This document shows positions 26,905 to 36,695 of a stretch of 64,000 bases of DNA, piece after piece. The DNA is from Rhizobiales bacterium 32-66-11. GTDB taxonomy: Bacteria; Pseudomonadota; Alphaproteobacteria; Rhizobiales; Xanthobacteraceae. Each line of letters starts with the position of its first letter. Positions within the stretch are counted from its first letter, which is position 1. The position numbers and the translations under genes are program-made. The notes under the pieces are model-generated. The model saw nothing but the letters and a program-made list of their open reading frames with translations, made no database searches and was not told where the DNA came from. The stretch lies in assembly GCA_002304505.1 (NCBI GenBank), contig NCEH01000048.1, positions 1 to 64,000 of the forward strand, written 5' to 3'.

Positions 26905-28266
26905 TCAGGTCTGGCTGTTGCCTAGAGGGTTTCGCGGATCGCGTCGAGATGGCGCGTCCCGCTGTTCGCGGTCCAGCGGCAAGCCGGCGCGGTCCTCCAT
27001 GGTGAGAAGGCCGGCGAGCGCGATCGCCGCGAGCACGATGAGATAAAGGGCCGGCGCCATCGGGCTGTTCAGTTGCTCCTGGAGAAACACCGCGACGATG
27101 GGCGCCGTGCCGCCGCCGATCCCGATGCCGAGATTCCAGCTGATCGCCACCGCCGAGCAGCGGGTGCGACGGGCGAACATCTCCACCAGCGTGCCCGGCA
27201 TGGTGCCGCCGCCGAGCGCGATCAGCACCGCAAAGCCCAGCTGCCCGAGGAACACCTCCTCGGCCACCGCGCTGCTCAGCAAGCGAAACAGCGGCCAGGA
27301 GAATACGATCATCCCGAAAAATCCCGCGCCGAGCACCCATTTGCGGCCGATGCGGTCGCTGAGGGCGGCGAACACCACGCACAGGATCAGCGTCACCATC
27401 ATGTTCGCGGTGTTCATCTGAAGCGCCACGCGGGCGCTGAGATGGTCCACCTGCTGCATGTAGGTCGTGAGATAGACGAAGATCAGATAGAAGATCACGC
27501 CCACCAGGAAGGTCATGGAATTGGCCCGCAGGATCGCGCGCCAATCTTCCCGGAACGCCCGCACCATGGGCGGCTCGTCGCCAGCTTCGGCCGTGCCCGC
27601 ATCCTGCGCCATGGACTTGCGCACGAGCAAGGCGAAGGCGCCGAGCACGACGCCCAGCAGGAACGGAATGCGCCAGCCCCAATCCACCAATTGGTCCTGG
27701 GTGAGGAACGAGGCGGTCAGCGCGCCGATGCCGGAGCCCAGCAGCGTGCCGCCATTGCTGCCCACGGTGGAAAACGAACTCACCAGGCCACGCCAGCGCG
27801 GCGCGCTATTCTCGGCCAGGAACACCGCCGAGGTGGTGAACTCCCCGCCGATCGACACCCCCTGCGCGAGCCGCAGCACCAGCAGCATCACGGGGGCCGC
27901 CGTGCCGACCATGGCATACGTGGGCAGCAGGCCGATGGCGACCGTGGAGACGGTCATCAGCGCGGCGGAAATAAACAGCGCCCGCTGGCGGCCATAGCGG
28001 TCGCCGATATGGCCGAACAGCACCGCACCGAGCGGCCGCATGAGAAAGGACGCGGCGAAGATGCCGAACGCCGAGAGCAGGCCGATGAGCGGGCTGGAAT
28101 TGGGGAAGAAGTTCTTCGCGAAGATGCTGGCGAGGAAGCCGTAGGCGGCGAAATCGTACCATTCCAGAAAATTGCCCGCCGCTCCCGCCGCCAGCATGTG
28201 CGGCGTCGCGCGACGCGCCGGCGCAGGCGCGGGCGCCGGCAAATCCATGGGCATCGCCTCGCTCAT
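26905..28266 (-). CDS. MFS transporter, metabolite:H+ symporter type
   Basis: The 453-residue protein has about 12 hydrophobic helices and the MHS-family signatures: [15 protein letters not shown] in TM1, [21 protein letters not shown] (the MFS A-motif) and [15 protein letters not shown] proteins take up organic acids or compatible solutes such as alpha-ketoglutarate, shikimate, citrate or proline/betaine with protons; the substrate cannot be told here. It lies between glyQ (16 bases away) and glyS (61 bases), on the same strand. Confidence 0.92.
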   Translation of the reverse strand: MSEAMPMDLPAPAPAPARRATPHMLAAGAAGNFLEWYDFAAYGFLASIFAKNFFPNSSPLIGLLSAFGIFAASFLMRPLGAVLFGHIGDRYGRQRALFISAALMTVSTVAIGLLPTYAMVGTAAPVMLLVLRLAQGVSIGGEFTTSAVFLAENSAPRWRGLVSSFSTVGSNGGTLLGSGIGALTASFLTQDQLVDWGWRIPFLLGVVLGAFALLVRKSMAQDAGTAEAGDEPPMVRAFREDWRAILRANSMTFLVGVIFYLIFVYLTTYMQQVDHLSARVALQMNTANMMVTLILCVVFAALSDRIGRKWVLGAGFFGMIVFSWPLFRLLSSAVAEEVFLGQLGFAVLIALGGGTMPGTLVEMFARRTRCSAVAISWNLGIGIGGGTAPIVAVFLQEQLNSPMAPALYLIVLAAIALAGLLTMEDRAGLPLDREQRDAPSRRDPRNPLGNSQT

Positions 28267-28282
28267 GGTGCCCCCTCGCGCT

Positions 28283-29215
28283 TCAGGCGGTGGCGCCGCC
28301 GGCCTCGGTCTTCAGCCAGGCCGCCCCGCAGCCCTTGGCGAGTTCGCGCACCCGCAGGATATAGCTCTGCCGCTCGGTGACCGAGATCACGCCGCGCGCA
28401 TCCAGCAAATTGAACACGTGCGAGGCCTTGATGCATTGGTCATAGGCCGGCTGGGCCATCAAATGGCGCGCGCCCGCCTCTCCGGCCGCGAGATATTTCG
28501 CGCAGGCGGCTTCCGCCATCCTGAACTGCTCGAACAGCATATCAGTGTCGGCATGTTCGAAATTATGGCGCGAATATTCCTTTTCCGCCTGGAGGAACAC
28601 GTCGCCATACGTGGTCTTCTCGGCCCCCTCGCGGCCGTTGAAATTCAGGTCGTAGACATTCTCCACGCCCTGCACATACATGGCGAGGCGCTCCAGCCCA
28701 TAGGTCAGCTCGCCGGACACCGGCGCGCATTCGAAGCCGGCGACCTGCTGGAAATAGGTGAATTGGGAGACTTCCATCCCGTCGCACCAGCATTCCCAGC
28801 CAAGGCCCCAGGCGCCGAGCGTCGGGCTCTCCCAATCGTCCTCGACGAAGCGCACGTCGTGCAGGGCCGTGTCGATGCCGATGGCGGCGAGCGAGCGCAG
28901 ATAGAGGTCCTGAAGATCGTCCGGCGACGGCTTCAGGATCACCTGGAACTGGTAATAATGCTGCAGCCGGTTGGGGTTCTCGCCATAGCGCCCATCCTTG
29001 GGGCGGCGCGAGGGCTGCACATAGGCCGCGCGCCAATGCTTGGGGCCAAGGGCCCGCAGCGTGGTGGCGGGGTGGAAGGTGCCGGCGCCCACTTCCATGT
29101 CATAGGGCTGGAGCACCACGCAGCCCTGGTCCGCCCAGAAGCGCTGGAGCGCCAGCAGGAGGCCCTGGAAGGACCGGTCGGGCCGCATATGGGACGGAAG
29201 CGCGGGATCGATCAT
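28283..29215 (-). CDS. glyQ: Glycyl-tRNA synthetase alpha subunit
   Basis: The catalytic alpha subunit of 310 residues activates glycine with ATP. Clear signatures are [70 protein letters not shown] and LEWECW-like [22 protein letters not shown] chose the ATG at 29215 ([16 protein letters not shown]) as the longest reasonable start; the ribosome binding site is weak. It heads a three-gene unit with the MFS gene and glyS. Confidence 0.97.
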   Translation of the reverse strand: MIDPALPSHMRPDRSFQGLLLALQRFWADQGCVVLQPYDMEVGAGTFHPATTLRALGPKHWRAAYVQPSRRPKDGRYGENPNRLQHYYQFQVILKPSPDDLQDLYLRSLAAIGIDTALHDVRFVEDDWESPTLGAWGLGWECWCDGMEVSQFTYFQQVAGFECAPVSGELTYGLERLAMYVQGVENVYDLNFNGREGAEKTTYGDVFLQAEKEYSRHNFEHADTDMLFEQFRMAEAACAKYLAAGEAGARHLMAQPAYDQCIKASHVFNLLDARGVISVTERQSYILRVRELAKGCGAAWLKTEAGGATA

Positions 29216-29413
29216 GGCATCGTTCTGACTGCGGCGGCGGCGCGGATCGCGGACGGCGGCCCCGCCGCTTCCCGCCCCACACCGCGGCCTCTGAGCACGC
29301 GAGGCGCTCCCCCAGGAACGCGCGCGGACACTAGGCGGGCGGGCAAGCGAGATCAAGCAGTGGCGAAAGGGTTCCCCTCTAGCGCCGTGCTCGCGCTCAA
29401 ACTTTGTGTGATT

Positions 29414-29437
29414 GAACCAACTTATGGTGAGGACGTT
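29414..29437 (+). promoter_or_regulatory. EcfG-like (general stress) promoter
   Basis: GAAC (29414-29417), 16 bases, then CGTT (29434-29437) matches the EcfG sigma factor promoter (GGAAC-N16/17-CGTT) except that the first G is T. It lies 37 bases upstream of the ATG of the secreted repeat protein, giving a short leader. EcfG drives the general stress response of alphaproteobacteria. Confidence 0.45.
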
Positions 29438-29474
29438 GGGTGCGCAGTGGGAGTTCACTTAAGGAGAACACAGC

Positions 29475-29888
29475 ATGCGTAAACTCACTCTGGCCACGGC
29501 AGCGTTCCTGGCCCTTTCGACCATCGGCGCCTCCGCCCAGATGAGCGGCACCTCAGCCGGGCAGGATCCGCACAAGGGACCGGCCCAGGAAGGCGGCCGG
29601 ACGCAGGCGACCCCCGGTTCCAGCGGCTCCGGCGTCATCGCGCCGAACGACAAGGCCGCCGCCCCCACGCCGCGCTCGGGCACGACCGCCGGCGATCCCC
29701 ATTCCGGCCCCGCGCAGCAGGGTGGCCGCACCCAGGCGACGCCGGGCGGCAGCAGCACCAGCGGTGGCGTGATCGACAGCACCGGCTCGATCACCCCGCG
29801 CAGCGGCACCGCCGCCGGCCAGGATCCGCACCAGGGCCCGGCGCAGGAAGGCGGCCGCACCCAGGCGACGCCGGGCGCCACCCGCTGA
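29475..29888 (+). CDS. Secreted protein with three 25-residue repeats, unknown function
   Basis: The 137-residue product has a signal peptide (cleavage near IGASAQ, residue 22). The mature part is almost wholly made of three near-identical units at residues 24-48, 68-91 and 110-134, with the core DPHxGPAQ(E/Q)GGRTQATPG, joined by Ser/Gly/Pro linkers. It has no cysteine and hardly any hydrophobic residues, so it is probably a disordered, hydrophilic periplasmic or extracellular protein. AAGGAG lies ahead of the ATG and a strong terminator after the stop, so it is a single-gene unit. An EcfG-like promoter suggests stress induction. I do not recognise the family. Confidence 0.85.
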   Translation: MRKLTLATAAFLALSTIGASAQMSGTSAGQDPHKGPAQEGGRTQATPGSSGSGVIAPNDKAAAPTPRSGTTAGDPHSGPAQQGGRTQATPGGSSTSGGVIDSTGSITPRSGTAAGQDPHQGPAQEGGRTQATPGATR

Positions 29889-29910
29889 GCAGCCTCAACA
29901 TCGCAAAATA

Positions 29911-29945
29911 AAAACGCCCGGAATGCGCTGCATTCCGGGCGTTTT
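29911..29945. terminator. Strong bidirectional terminator
   Basis: AAAACGCCCGGAATGC and GCATTCCGGGCGTTTT form a perfect 16-bp stem with a 3-base loop, with A-runs and T-runs on the outer ends. It separates the convergent repeat-protein and TRAP genes and can stop both. Confidence 0.92.
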
Positions 29946-29966
29946 CGTCAGAAGAAGCGGATTTGA

Positions 29967-31024
<1,058 letters not shown>

Positions 31025-31181
31025 CGATTGCACTCCCTGAAATTCTTTTGTGACCACCTGCGTAAAACCAAAGTGTCGCGGGGTCATCCGCGACTTTCTT
31101 CTAACGGATGCAACCCCACCTTGGCGACCGGCGCGAGGAAGAAAATTCGCAGATGCCGCAACGTCATCCCGCTGATGTGAT

Positions 31182-32166
31182 CTATTCGATCACGATTTTC
31201 GGCGCCTTGCGCGCGCCGGCGCTGGTGCGCTCCATGGAGGCGCGCACATTGCGGGCGATCTCGCGATAGGTCTCCGCCTGCGGGCTCTGCGGGTCGCTGA
31301 CCAGGATCGGCACGCCGGCGTCGGACATCTCGCGAATGCACACGGTTGAACATGGCGATGCCGCGCCGCGCGTCGATCAGCGCCAGATCCTGCGGCGTGG
31401 AGACGATCACCGCGCCGGCCAGATTCACCTGCTGCGCCATGGTGAGCTGCGCGTCCCCGGTGCCGGGCGGCATGTCCACCACCAGCACGTCGAGCGGGCC
31501 CCATTTCACTTCCCGCAGCATCTGCGACAGCGCCGACATGACCATCGGCCCGCGCCAGATCATGGGGGTGTCCTCCTCCACCATGAAGCCGATGGACATC
31601 AGCTGGAGGCCGAAATTCTCCAGCGGCAGCATGGTGCGCCCGTCCACCAGTTCCGGCTTGCCGTGCACGCCGGACAGGCGCGGCACCGAGGGGCCGTAGA
31701 TGTCCGCATCCAGCAGCCCCACCTTCAGGCCGAGATCGCGCAGGCCGAGCGCCAGATTGATCGCAACCGTGGATTTTCCCACCCCGCCCTTTCCGGAAGC
31801 GACCGCGATGATCGCGGCGACGCCCGGCACCTCGATGGCGCGCGCGGGCGCGCCGCCGGGTGCGCCATGGCTGTGGCCCGGGCCAGCGGGAGGTGGGCCG
31901 GCGGGACGCGCGCCCATCTTGCGCTCGGCGGTCAGCGCCACCAAAGCCGAGGCGACCCCCGGCAGCGCCTTCACCGCCGTCTCGGCGGCGATGCGCACGC
32001 TCTCCCAGGCGCGGGCCTGCGCCGCGTCCACATTGATGGAGAGATAGACCTTGCCGGAGGTGACGACGACGCCCGACAGGGCGGGCGAGGCGGACAGCGG
32101 CACGCCTTCAGGGGTGCGAACCTGAGCGAGCGTCGCCCGAACCTCGGCTTCCGTCACGTCGGACAT
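31182..32166 (-). pseudogene. mrp: Mrp/NBP35-type Fe-S carrier ATPase with internal deletion and frameshift
   Basis: Mrp (ApbC) is a P-loop ATPase that carries Fe-S clusters to target proteins. The N-terminal DUF59/MIP18-like domain, a Pro/Gly/His linker, Walker [22 protein letters not shown], and [14 protein letters not shown] are all intact up to [10 protein letters not shown]. The last part of the family sequence is found in a different frame: [38 protein letters not shown] and on to a stop at 31182. About 50 residues that normally lie between (VPVLGIVENMSYF to the GHGG region) are missing at about 31340, together with the frame. As written, a wrong tail would follow. Confidence 0.85.
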
Positions 32167-32317
32167 TCCGCGTCTCCTTCATGGACCGACACCCGCAAAC
32201 CGGGTGGCCGCCGCGCATTCACGTCGGGGCGGTAAAGCATCAGGTGGCGGGAGGCAAGGCTTGGCACAAGGTGCCGCCGCCGGAAAGATGCCGGAGCTCG
32301 CGCGGGAGCGGCAGCCC

Positions 32318-33013
32318 TCAGGCGGCGGACAGGGCGCGGCGCACGTCCGCGCGCAGCTCCGGCAGGACCTCGGCCTCGAACCAGGGATGGCGCTTCAGCC
32401 AGCCGGTGTTGCGCCAGGAGGGATGGGGCAAGGCATAGAGGCGCGGACCCACCGCCGCCGCCCGCACCGCACGCCAGTTCTCCACCGTCTGCGTCAGGCT
32501 GGAGCCGAGCAGCCCGCCAAGCCCGAGGCGGCGAAAATGATAGGCCTGCGCCGGCCGGCCGATGGTCAGCACGATGTCGAACGGCGGCAAGGTGGCGAAC
32601 AGCCGGTCGTGCCACAAACGCGCGCATTCCCGGCGCGGCGGCAGGTCGCCGCCGGCCGCGTCCTGGCCGGGAAAGCAGAAGCCCATGGGGGCGATGGCGA
32701 TGCGCGCCACGTCGTAGAATTCATCCGCGCTCAATCCCATCCAGGCGCGCAGCCGGTCTCCCGAGGCATCGGTGAACGGCAGGCCGGAGAGATGCACCTT
32801 GGTGCCCGGCGCCTGGCTCGCCACAAGAATCCGCGCAGTCGGCGATACCCGCAACACCGGGCGCGGCGCATGGGGCAGCGGCATCCCCAACGGCGCCTCC
32901 ACGCAGGCCCGGCAGGCCCGGATGTCGGCCACCAGCGCGGCGAGATCTGCGCTCCGGGCGGGACCCATTCCGGCGTCCGCGCCGATGTCCGTCCCAATCT
33001 CAGCCTTCGTCAT
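32318..33013 (-). CDS. Uracil-DNA glycosylase family protein
   Basis: The 231-residue product has a UDG-superfamily layout: CRAC near the N-terminus (possible Fe-S cysteines), ILVASQAPGTKVHLSGLPFTDASGDRLRAWMG as the first motif region, and the C-terminal HPSWRNTGW, which corresponds to the uracil-binding HPS loop. It may remove uracil or related damaged bases from DNA, starting base excision repair. The start at 33013 is chosen by the family N-terminus. It is a distant member, so substrate range is uncertain. Confidence 0.82.
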   Translation of the reverse strand: MTKAEIGTDIGADAGMGPARSADLAALVADIRACRACVEAPLGMPLPHAPRPVLRVSPTARILVASQAPGTKVHLSGLPFTDASGDRLRAWMGLSADEFYDVARIAIAPMGFCFPGQDAAGGDLPPRRECARLWHDRLFATLPPFDIVLTIGRPAQAYHFRRLGLGGLLGSSLTQTVENWRAVRAAAVGPRLYALPHPSWRNTGWLKRHPWFEAEVLPELRADVRRALSAA

Positions 33014-33096
33014 CGACACGCGCGGTCCTGCTGAAGCCGCCGCCCCATCGGCGGCCGCTTCACATGGGGATGGCGCCGTGCCGGCGAAAGGGTGGC

Positions 33097-33708
33097 TCAG
33101 GCCTTGAAGCTCGGGCGCTCCGCCATCTGGGCGCGCCAGCGGGCGATGTTCTTCAACTCCGCGGGAATGTCGATCCGTGCATTTGCGGCGAAGTCCAGCG
33201 CCACGAAGGCGGTGATGTCGGCGACGCTGAATTCCGCACCGGCGACGAAGGCGTTGCTGTCGAGCTGGCCGTCCAGGAAGGACAGGAAATCGCGCACCTT
33301 GGGCTTGTTGGCCTCGCCCCATTCCTTGACCTGGGGCTGCTCGCGCTCCGCCATGCGGGGGTGCAGATGGCGGAAGGCGTACTGGATCGCCATGAGAAGC
33401 TCGATCTCCACCATGCGCTGCCACATCTCGACCACGCCCTGTTGCGTCGGCGTGGTGCCGAACAGGCACGGTTCGCCCTGCACCGCCTCGAAATAGCGGC
33501 AGATGGCGATGGTCTCGGCGATCACCGTGCCGTCATCGAGCTCCAGAACCGGCACCCGGCGGCGCGGATGCAGCTTCACGAATTCGTCCTGCCAATGCTC
33601 AAGCTTGGTCAGATTGACCTCGACCGTGGGGACCGTGATCCCCTTTTCCGCGAGGAAGATGGCGACCCGTCGCGGGTTGGGTGCACCCGTGGTCATGTAA
33701 AGCTGCAT
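33097..33708 (-). CDS. Glutathione S-transferase
   Basis: The 203-residue protein has an N-terminal thioredoxin-like domain (MQLYMTTGAPNPRRVAIFLAEKGI, then RVPVLELDDGTVIAETIAICRYFE, with the cis-Pro and the E-T/S glutathione-binding pair) and an all-helical C-terminal domain (FVAGAEFSVADITAFVALDF). It conjugates or transfers glutathione in the cytoplasm; the substrate is not known. It is on the same strand as the glycosylase gene, 83 bases upstream. Confidence 0.92.
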   Translation of the reverse strand: MQLYMTTGAPNPRRVAIFLAEKGITVPTVEVNLTKLEHWQDEFVKLHPRRRVPVLELDDGTVIAETIAICRYFEAVQGEPCLFGTTPTQQGVVEMWQRMVEIELLMAIQYAFRHLHPRMAEREQPQVKEWGEANKPKVRDFLSFLDGQLDSNAFVAGAEFSVADITAFVALDFAANARIDIPAELKNIARWRAQMAERPSFKA

Positions 33709-33777
33709 GGCGTCGCCTCCGGTATCTCGCGGCAGTCACCACGCGGCAGGGTGCGGGTCAAGAGCGCGCGTGCGCGA

Positions 33778-34263
33778 TCAGCGCGGATGGTCCGCGCGCC
33801 AGTCCGCCGGGCGCTGGAACGGCCCGGCCCAGACACCCAGGCGCTGCCTCTTGGCCATGTCCTGCGCGCTCTTGTAGGTGCGCCGGGACAAAGCGAGCGC
33901 CAAGCCCTCCTCAACCATCACGCCCGCCACGTCGCGGCCGCGCGTCGTGCAGGTTCCGATACGCCGACCATAGGCATCGGTGCTGCGCAGGTGGCAAGTG
34001 ACCAGCGGCACGTCGAGCAATTGCGCGAGCCGGTGATGCGCCTTCGCCCCGCACGGCCAGGCCGCGCCCGGCGCGCCGCAGGTCTGGGCCAGCTCCGGCG
34101 CGTCGATGCCGTCCAGCCGCACCCGCAGGTCCAGGATGCGCAGCGTATCGCCATCCACGGCGAAGGCAGGGCCGGTGATCTCATCGGCACGCGTCAGCAG
34201 CGCCGCGAGGGCGGCGAGAGCCAGCAGAAGGGCGGCGGCGGTGAGCAGATCGCGCAGGCGCAT
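33778..34263 (-). CDS. Thermonuclease-family (SNase-like) nuclease
   Basis: The 161-residue protein has an N-terminal hydrophobic segment (signal peptide or anchor) followed by a staphylococcal-nuclease fold: AVDGDTLRI, RLDGIDAPE and YGRRIGTC carry the usual acidic and arginine active-site residues, and a C-terminal RLGVWAGPFQRPADWR ends the domain. It probably acts outside the cytoplasm on DNA or RNA. Its start region faces a histidine kinase gene with a perfect CtrA-type site between them. Several in-frame starts exist; 34263 best fits a signal peptide. Confidence 0.85.
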   Translation of the reverse strand: MRLRDLLTAAALLLALAALAALLTRADEITGPAFAVDGDTLRILDLRVRLDGIDAPELAQTCGAPGAAWPCGAKAHHRLAQLLDVPLVTCHLRSTDAYGRRIGTCTTRGRDVAGVMVEEGLALALSRRTYKSAQDMAKRQRLGVWAGPFQRPADWRADHPR

Positions 34264-34313
34264 GCGGTGCAAGACGCGATTCCCGTGCGCATGGTCAATG
34301 GGGCATGGCCGCG

Positions 34314-34328
34314 TTAACCTTTCATTAA
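34314..34328. promoter_or_regulatory. CtrA box (TTAA-N7-TTAA)
   Basis: TTAA (34314-34317), CCTTTCA, TTAA (34325-34328) is a full-consensus CtrA site, in the form GTTAACC-TTTCA-TTAACC. It lies in the shared promoter region of the nuclease gene (start 34263) and the histidine kinase gene (start 34407), in otherwise GC-rich DNA. Either or both genes could be CtrA-regulated. Confidence 0.65.
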
Positions 34329-34406
34329 CCCTCCTCGCGCAGGAGTCATCATGAAACCTCCCATGGGCAGACTCACCTGCCCGCGGGTGTGCGGAAGGTT
34401 CGGGCC

Positions 34407-35612
34407 ATGGAACGCCTTTTCGGCTCTGGCGCTCGCCCCGCCCTCGACCCCACCGGGGCCGGGATGCCGAACGGATTCCGCCCGGTTCGCCAGTCCGACA
34501 TGCCCCAGTCCGACATTCCCCAATCCGACCTGCCCCAGGCGACCCGCCACCTGCACGCGGCCCATCGCGCCGCGCGGCGGGCGGCCGGGCGACTGGCGAT
34601 CGCGGCCGGCGCCGCGCTGGCGCTGGTTCTGCTCGCGGCCTTCCTCCCGCCCCTGTTCCTCGCGCTCGTCCTCGCCGCCGCATTGGTTCCCGCGCTCGAT
34701 GCCGCCCGGCAGGGCTTGCGCCTGCATCAGGCCCTGCGCGCCGGCGCGCGGGCGTTGGCGACGGTGACGCAAGCCGCTGTGCGCGCCGAGCGGGCGATCG
34801 CAGACGCGCAGGCGGAAAACGCGGCCAAGTCGCGCTTCCTCGCCGAGATGAGCCACGAATTGCGCACCCCTCTGAACGCCGTGATCGGCTTTTCCGAAAT
34901 GATGGCCGACGAAGTGCTCGGCCCCCATGCGGTCGCGACCTATGGCGATTACGCCCGCGACATCCACAGCTCGGGCCGCCATCTGCTGGCGCTGGCGGAT
35001 GACATATTGGATGTGGCGCGCATCGAGACCGGCCATCGCACCTTGCTGGAGACGGCGGTGGGCCTGGATGCGCTCGCGGCGGACTGCGCCCACATGATGC
35101 GCCTATCCGTCCACGGCAAGGCCATGCGCCTCGCTGTGGTCGCAGCGCCGGCGGCGCCGCGCCTATGGGCGGACGAGCGGGCGTTGCGGCAAATCACGCT
35201 GAACCTGCTTGCCAATGCGGTGAAATTCACCCCGGCCGGCGGAACCGTGAGCCTCCACGTGGGCACGAGCGAAACCGGCGCGCCGTTCCTGGCCATCGAG
35301 GATACCGGGCCCGGCATCGGCGCGGCCGAGCTGCCGCTGAAACTGTCGGCGCACAATCGCGAGAGCCGGCTCGATCTCGCCACCGGCCGCGGCGCCGGGC
35401 TCGGGCTCGCCATCGCGCGCGGCCTCGCGGCGCTGCACGGGGCGAGCCTCACCCTGGAGGCGCGGCCCGCAGGCGGGACCCGTGCGCAGGTGATCTTTCC
35501 TCCGTCCCGTGCGCTGCCGGCGGGCCAGCTTATGCCGGGCGAGCACGCGCCGGAGGAGGATTTTTCGCTTTCGCCGCTGCGCGCGGTGCACCTTGCCCCC
35601 GCGGCCGAATAA
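34407..35612 (+). CDS. Membrane histidine kinase (HisKA, PleC/DivJ-like core)
   Basis: The 401-residue protein has a Pro/Gln/Ser-rich N-terminus with three QSDxP repeats, one or two close hydrophobic helices at about residues 62-100, a short coiled linker, and a HisKA domain FLAEMSHELRTPLNAVIGF with the phospho-acceptor His150. The catalytic ATPase domain follows (NLLANAVKFTPAGG, DTGPGIG, GRGAGLGLAIARGLAALHG). No response regulator gene is adjacent. The HisKA core with EMMADEVLG is like that of alphaproteobacterial cell-cycle kinases. I chose the ATG at 34407, which has GGAAGG upstream. A CtrA box lies about 80 bases upstream. Confidence 0.88.
   Translation: MERLFGSGARPALDPTGAGMPNGFRPVRQSDMPQSDIPQSDLPQATRHLHAAHRAARRAAGRLAIAAGAALALVLLAAFLPPLFLALVLAAALVPALDAARQGLRLHQALRAGARALATVTQAAVRAERAIADAQAENAAKSRFLAEMSHELRTPLNAVIGFSEMMADEVLGPHAVATYGDYARDIHSSGRHLLALADDILDVARIETGHRTLLETAVGLDALAADCAHMMRLSVHGKAMRLAVVAAPAAPRLWADERALRQITLNLLANAVKFTPAGGTVSLHVGTSETGAPFLAIEDTGPGIGAAELPLKLSAHNRESRLDLATGRGAGLGLAIARGLAALHGASLTLEARPAGGTRAQVIFPPSRALPAGQLMPGEHAPEEDFSLSPLRAVHLAPAAE
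34491..34535 (+). repeat. 15-bp tandem repeat in the kinase N-terminus
   Basis: Three 15-bp units (consensus CAGTCCGACATGCCC) encode QSDMP, QSDIP and QSDLP in the cytoplasmic N-terminal stretch of the histidine kinase, before its membrane segment. Confidence 0.85.
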
Positions 35613-35624
35613 GCGGCGGAACGC

Positions 35625-36650
35625 TCAGTCCTTGTCGGAGACGCCGGCTTCGGCAAACGTCGCCATGCCCCGGTGGCAGGCCACCGCCGCCTTGACGATG
35701 CCCACCGCCAGCGCCCCGCCGGACCCTTCGCCGAGCCGCATGCCGAGGTCCAGCAGCGGCTCCAGACCCAGCTTCTCCAGCAGCTGCCGGTGCGCCCGCT
35801 CGGCGGACACATGGCCGGCGAGGCAATGGTCGAGGGCGGTCGGGTCGATGGCATGGAGCACGGCGGCAGCGGCCGTCACCACATAGCCGTCGAGGATCAC
35901 CGGCACCCGTTCATGGCGCGCGGAGATGATGGCGCCAGCCATGGCCGCCAGCTCCCGGCCGCCAAGGCGGCGCAGCACTTCCAGCGGATCACCCAGCGCG
36001 GTGCGATGCAGGTCCACGGCTTCGCGGACGGCATTGATCTTGCGGGCGAGCACCTCGCCCGACGCGCCCGTGCCGGCGCCGACCCATTCCTCCGCCGTGC
36101 CGCCATAGAGCCCATGGCAGATGGCGGCGGCGACCGTGGTGTTGCCGATGCCCATTTCGCCCAGCACCAGCACATCGGCGCCGCCGGCGATGGCTTGCAT
36201 GCCGAACGCCATGGTGGCGGCGCAGGCGCGCTCGTCCAGCGCGGCTTCCTGGGTGATGTCGCCGGTGGGCAGGTCGAGCGCGAGGTCGAACACCCGCAGC
36301 CCGGCATCGAAGGTGGCGCAGATCTGGTTCACCGCCGCCTTGCCGGCGGTGAAGGTGTCCAGCATCTGCTTGGTGACGGAATTGGGATAGGGCGAGACGC
36401 CCCGCTCGGTCACGCCATGGGTGCCGGCGAACACCGCCACCATCGGCCGGTCGGCGGTGGGCATGGCCTTGCCCTGCCAGGCGGCGAGATGGGCGGCGAT
36501 ATCCTCCAGCCGCCCGAGCGCGCCGGGCGGTTTCACCAATTGGCCCTGCCGTTCGCGGGCGGCGTCGCGCGCCGCTTCGTCCGGACCCGGCAGGGTCGCG
36601 ATCAGGTGGCGGATATCGTCGAAGGGAAGACCGGTTTCGGCAGAGTGCAT
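35625..36650 (-). CDS. cobT: Nicotinate-nucleotide:dimethylbenzimidazole phosphoribosyltransferase
   Basis: CobT makes alpha-ribazole phosphate for the lower loop of cobalamin. The 341-residue protein shows KPPGALGRLEDIAAHLAAWQG, VFAGTHGVTERGVSPYP, EMGIGNTTVAAAI and the C-terminal LGMRLGEGSGGALA with the catalytic Glu. It is convergent with the histidine kinase (12 bases between stops). No other cobalamin gene is in the window. Confidence 0.96.
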   Translation of the reverse strand: MHSAETGLPFDDIRHLIATLPGPDEAARDAARERQGQLVKPPGALGRLEDIAAHLAAWQGKAMPTADRPMVAVFAGTHGVTERGVSPYPNSVTKQMLDTFTAGKAAVNQICATFDAGLRVFDLALDLPTGDITQEAALDERACAATMAFGMQAIAGGADVLVLGEMGIGNTTVAAAICHGLYGGTAEEWVGAGTGASGEVLARKINAVREAVDLHRTALGDPLEVLRRLGGRELAAMAGAIISARHERVPVILDGYVVTAAAAVLHAIDPTALDHCLAGHVSAERAHRQLLEKLGLEPLLDLGMRLGEGSGGALAVGIVKAAVACHRGMATFAEAGVSDKD

Positions 36651-36670
36651 GACGCTCTCAATGGGAATGA

Positions 36671-36690
36671 CGCGCGGCTTCTGCCGCGCG
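36671..36690. terminator. Hairpin between cobT and the RND permease gene
   Basis: CGCGCGGC and GCCGCGCG form an 8-bp stem around TTCT, six bases beyond the RND gene stop. A CCTTTCT stretch follows on the plus strand. It is a likely terminator of the efflux operon. Confidence 0.55.
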
Positions 36691-36695
36691 CCTTT

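Noticed and set aside
24408-27005. An 865-codon open frame on the plus strand opposite glyS
   Set aside because: Composition is that of a GC-bias shadow; glyS on the other strand is unmistakable.
34351-34767. Plus-strand frame starting MKPPMGRLTCPRV with a good AGGAG site upstream
   Set aside because: It is out of frame with the histidine kinase and becomes Arg/Pro/Ser-rich without domain features; it overlaps the real kinase gene almost entirely. A very short translated leader cannot be excluded.
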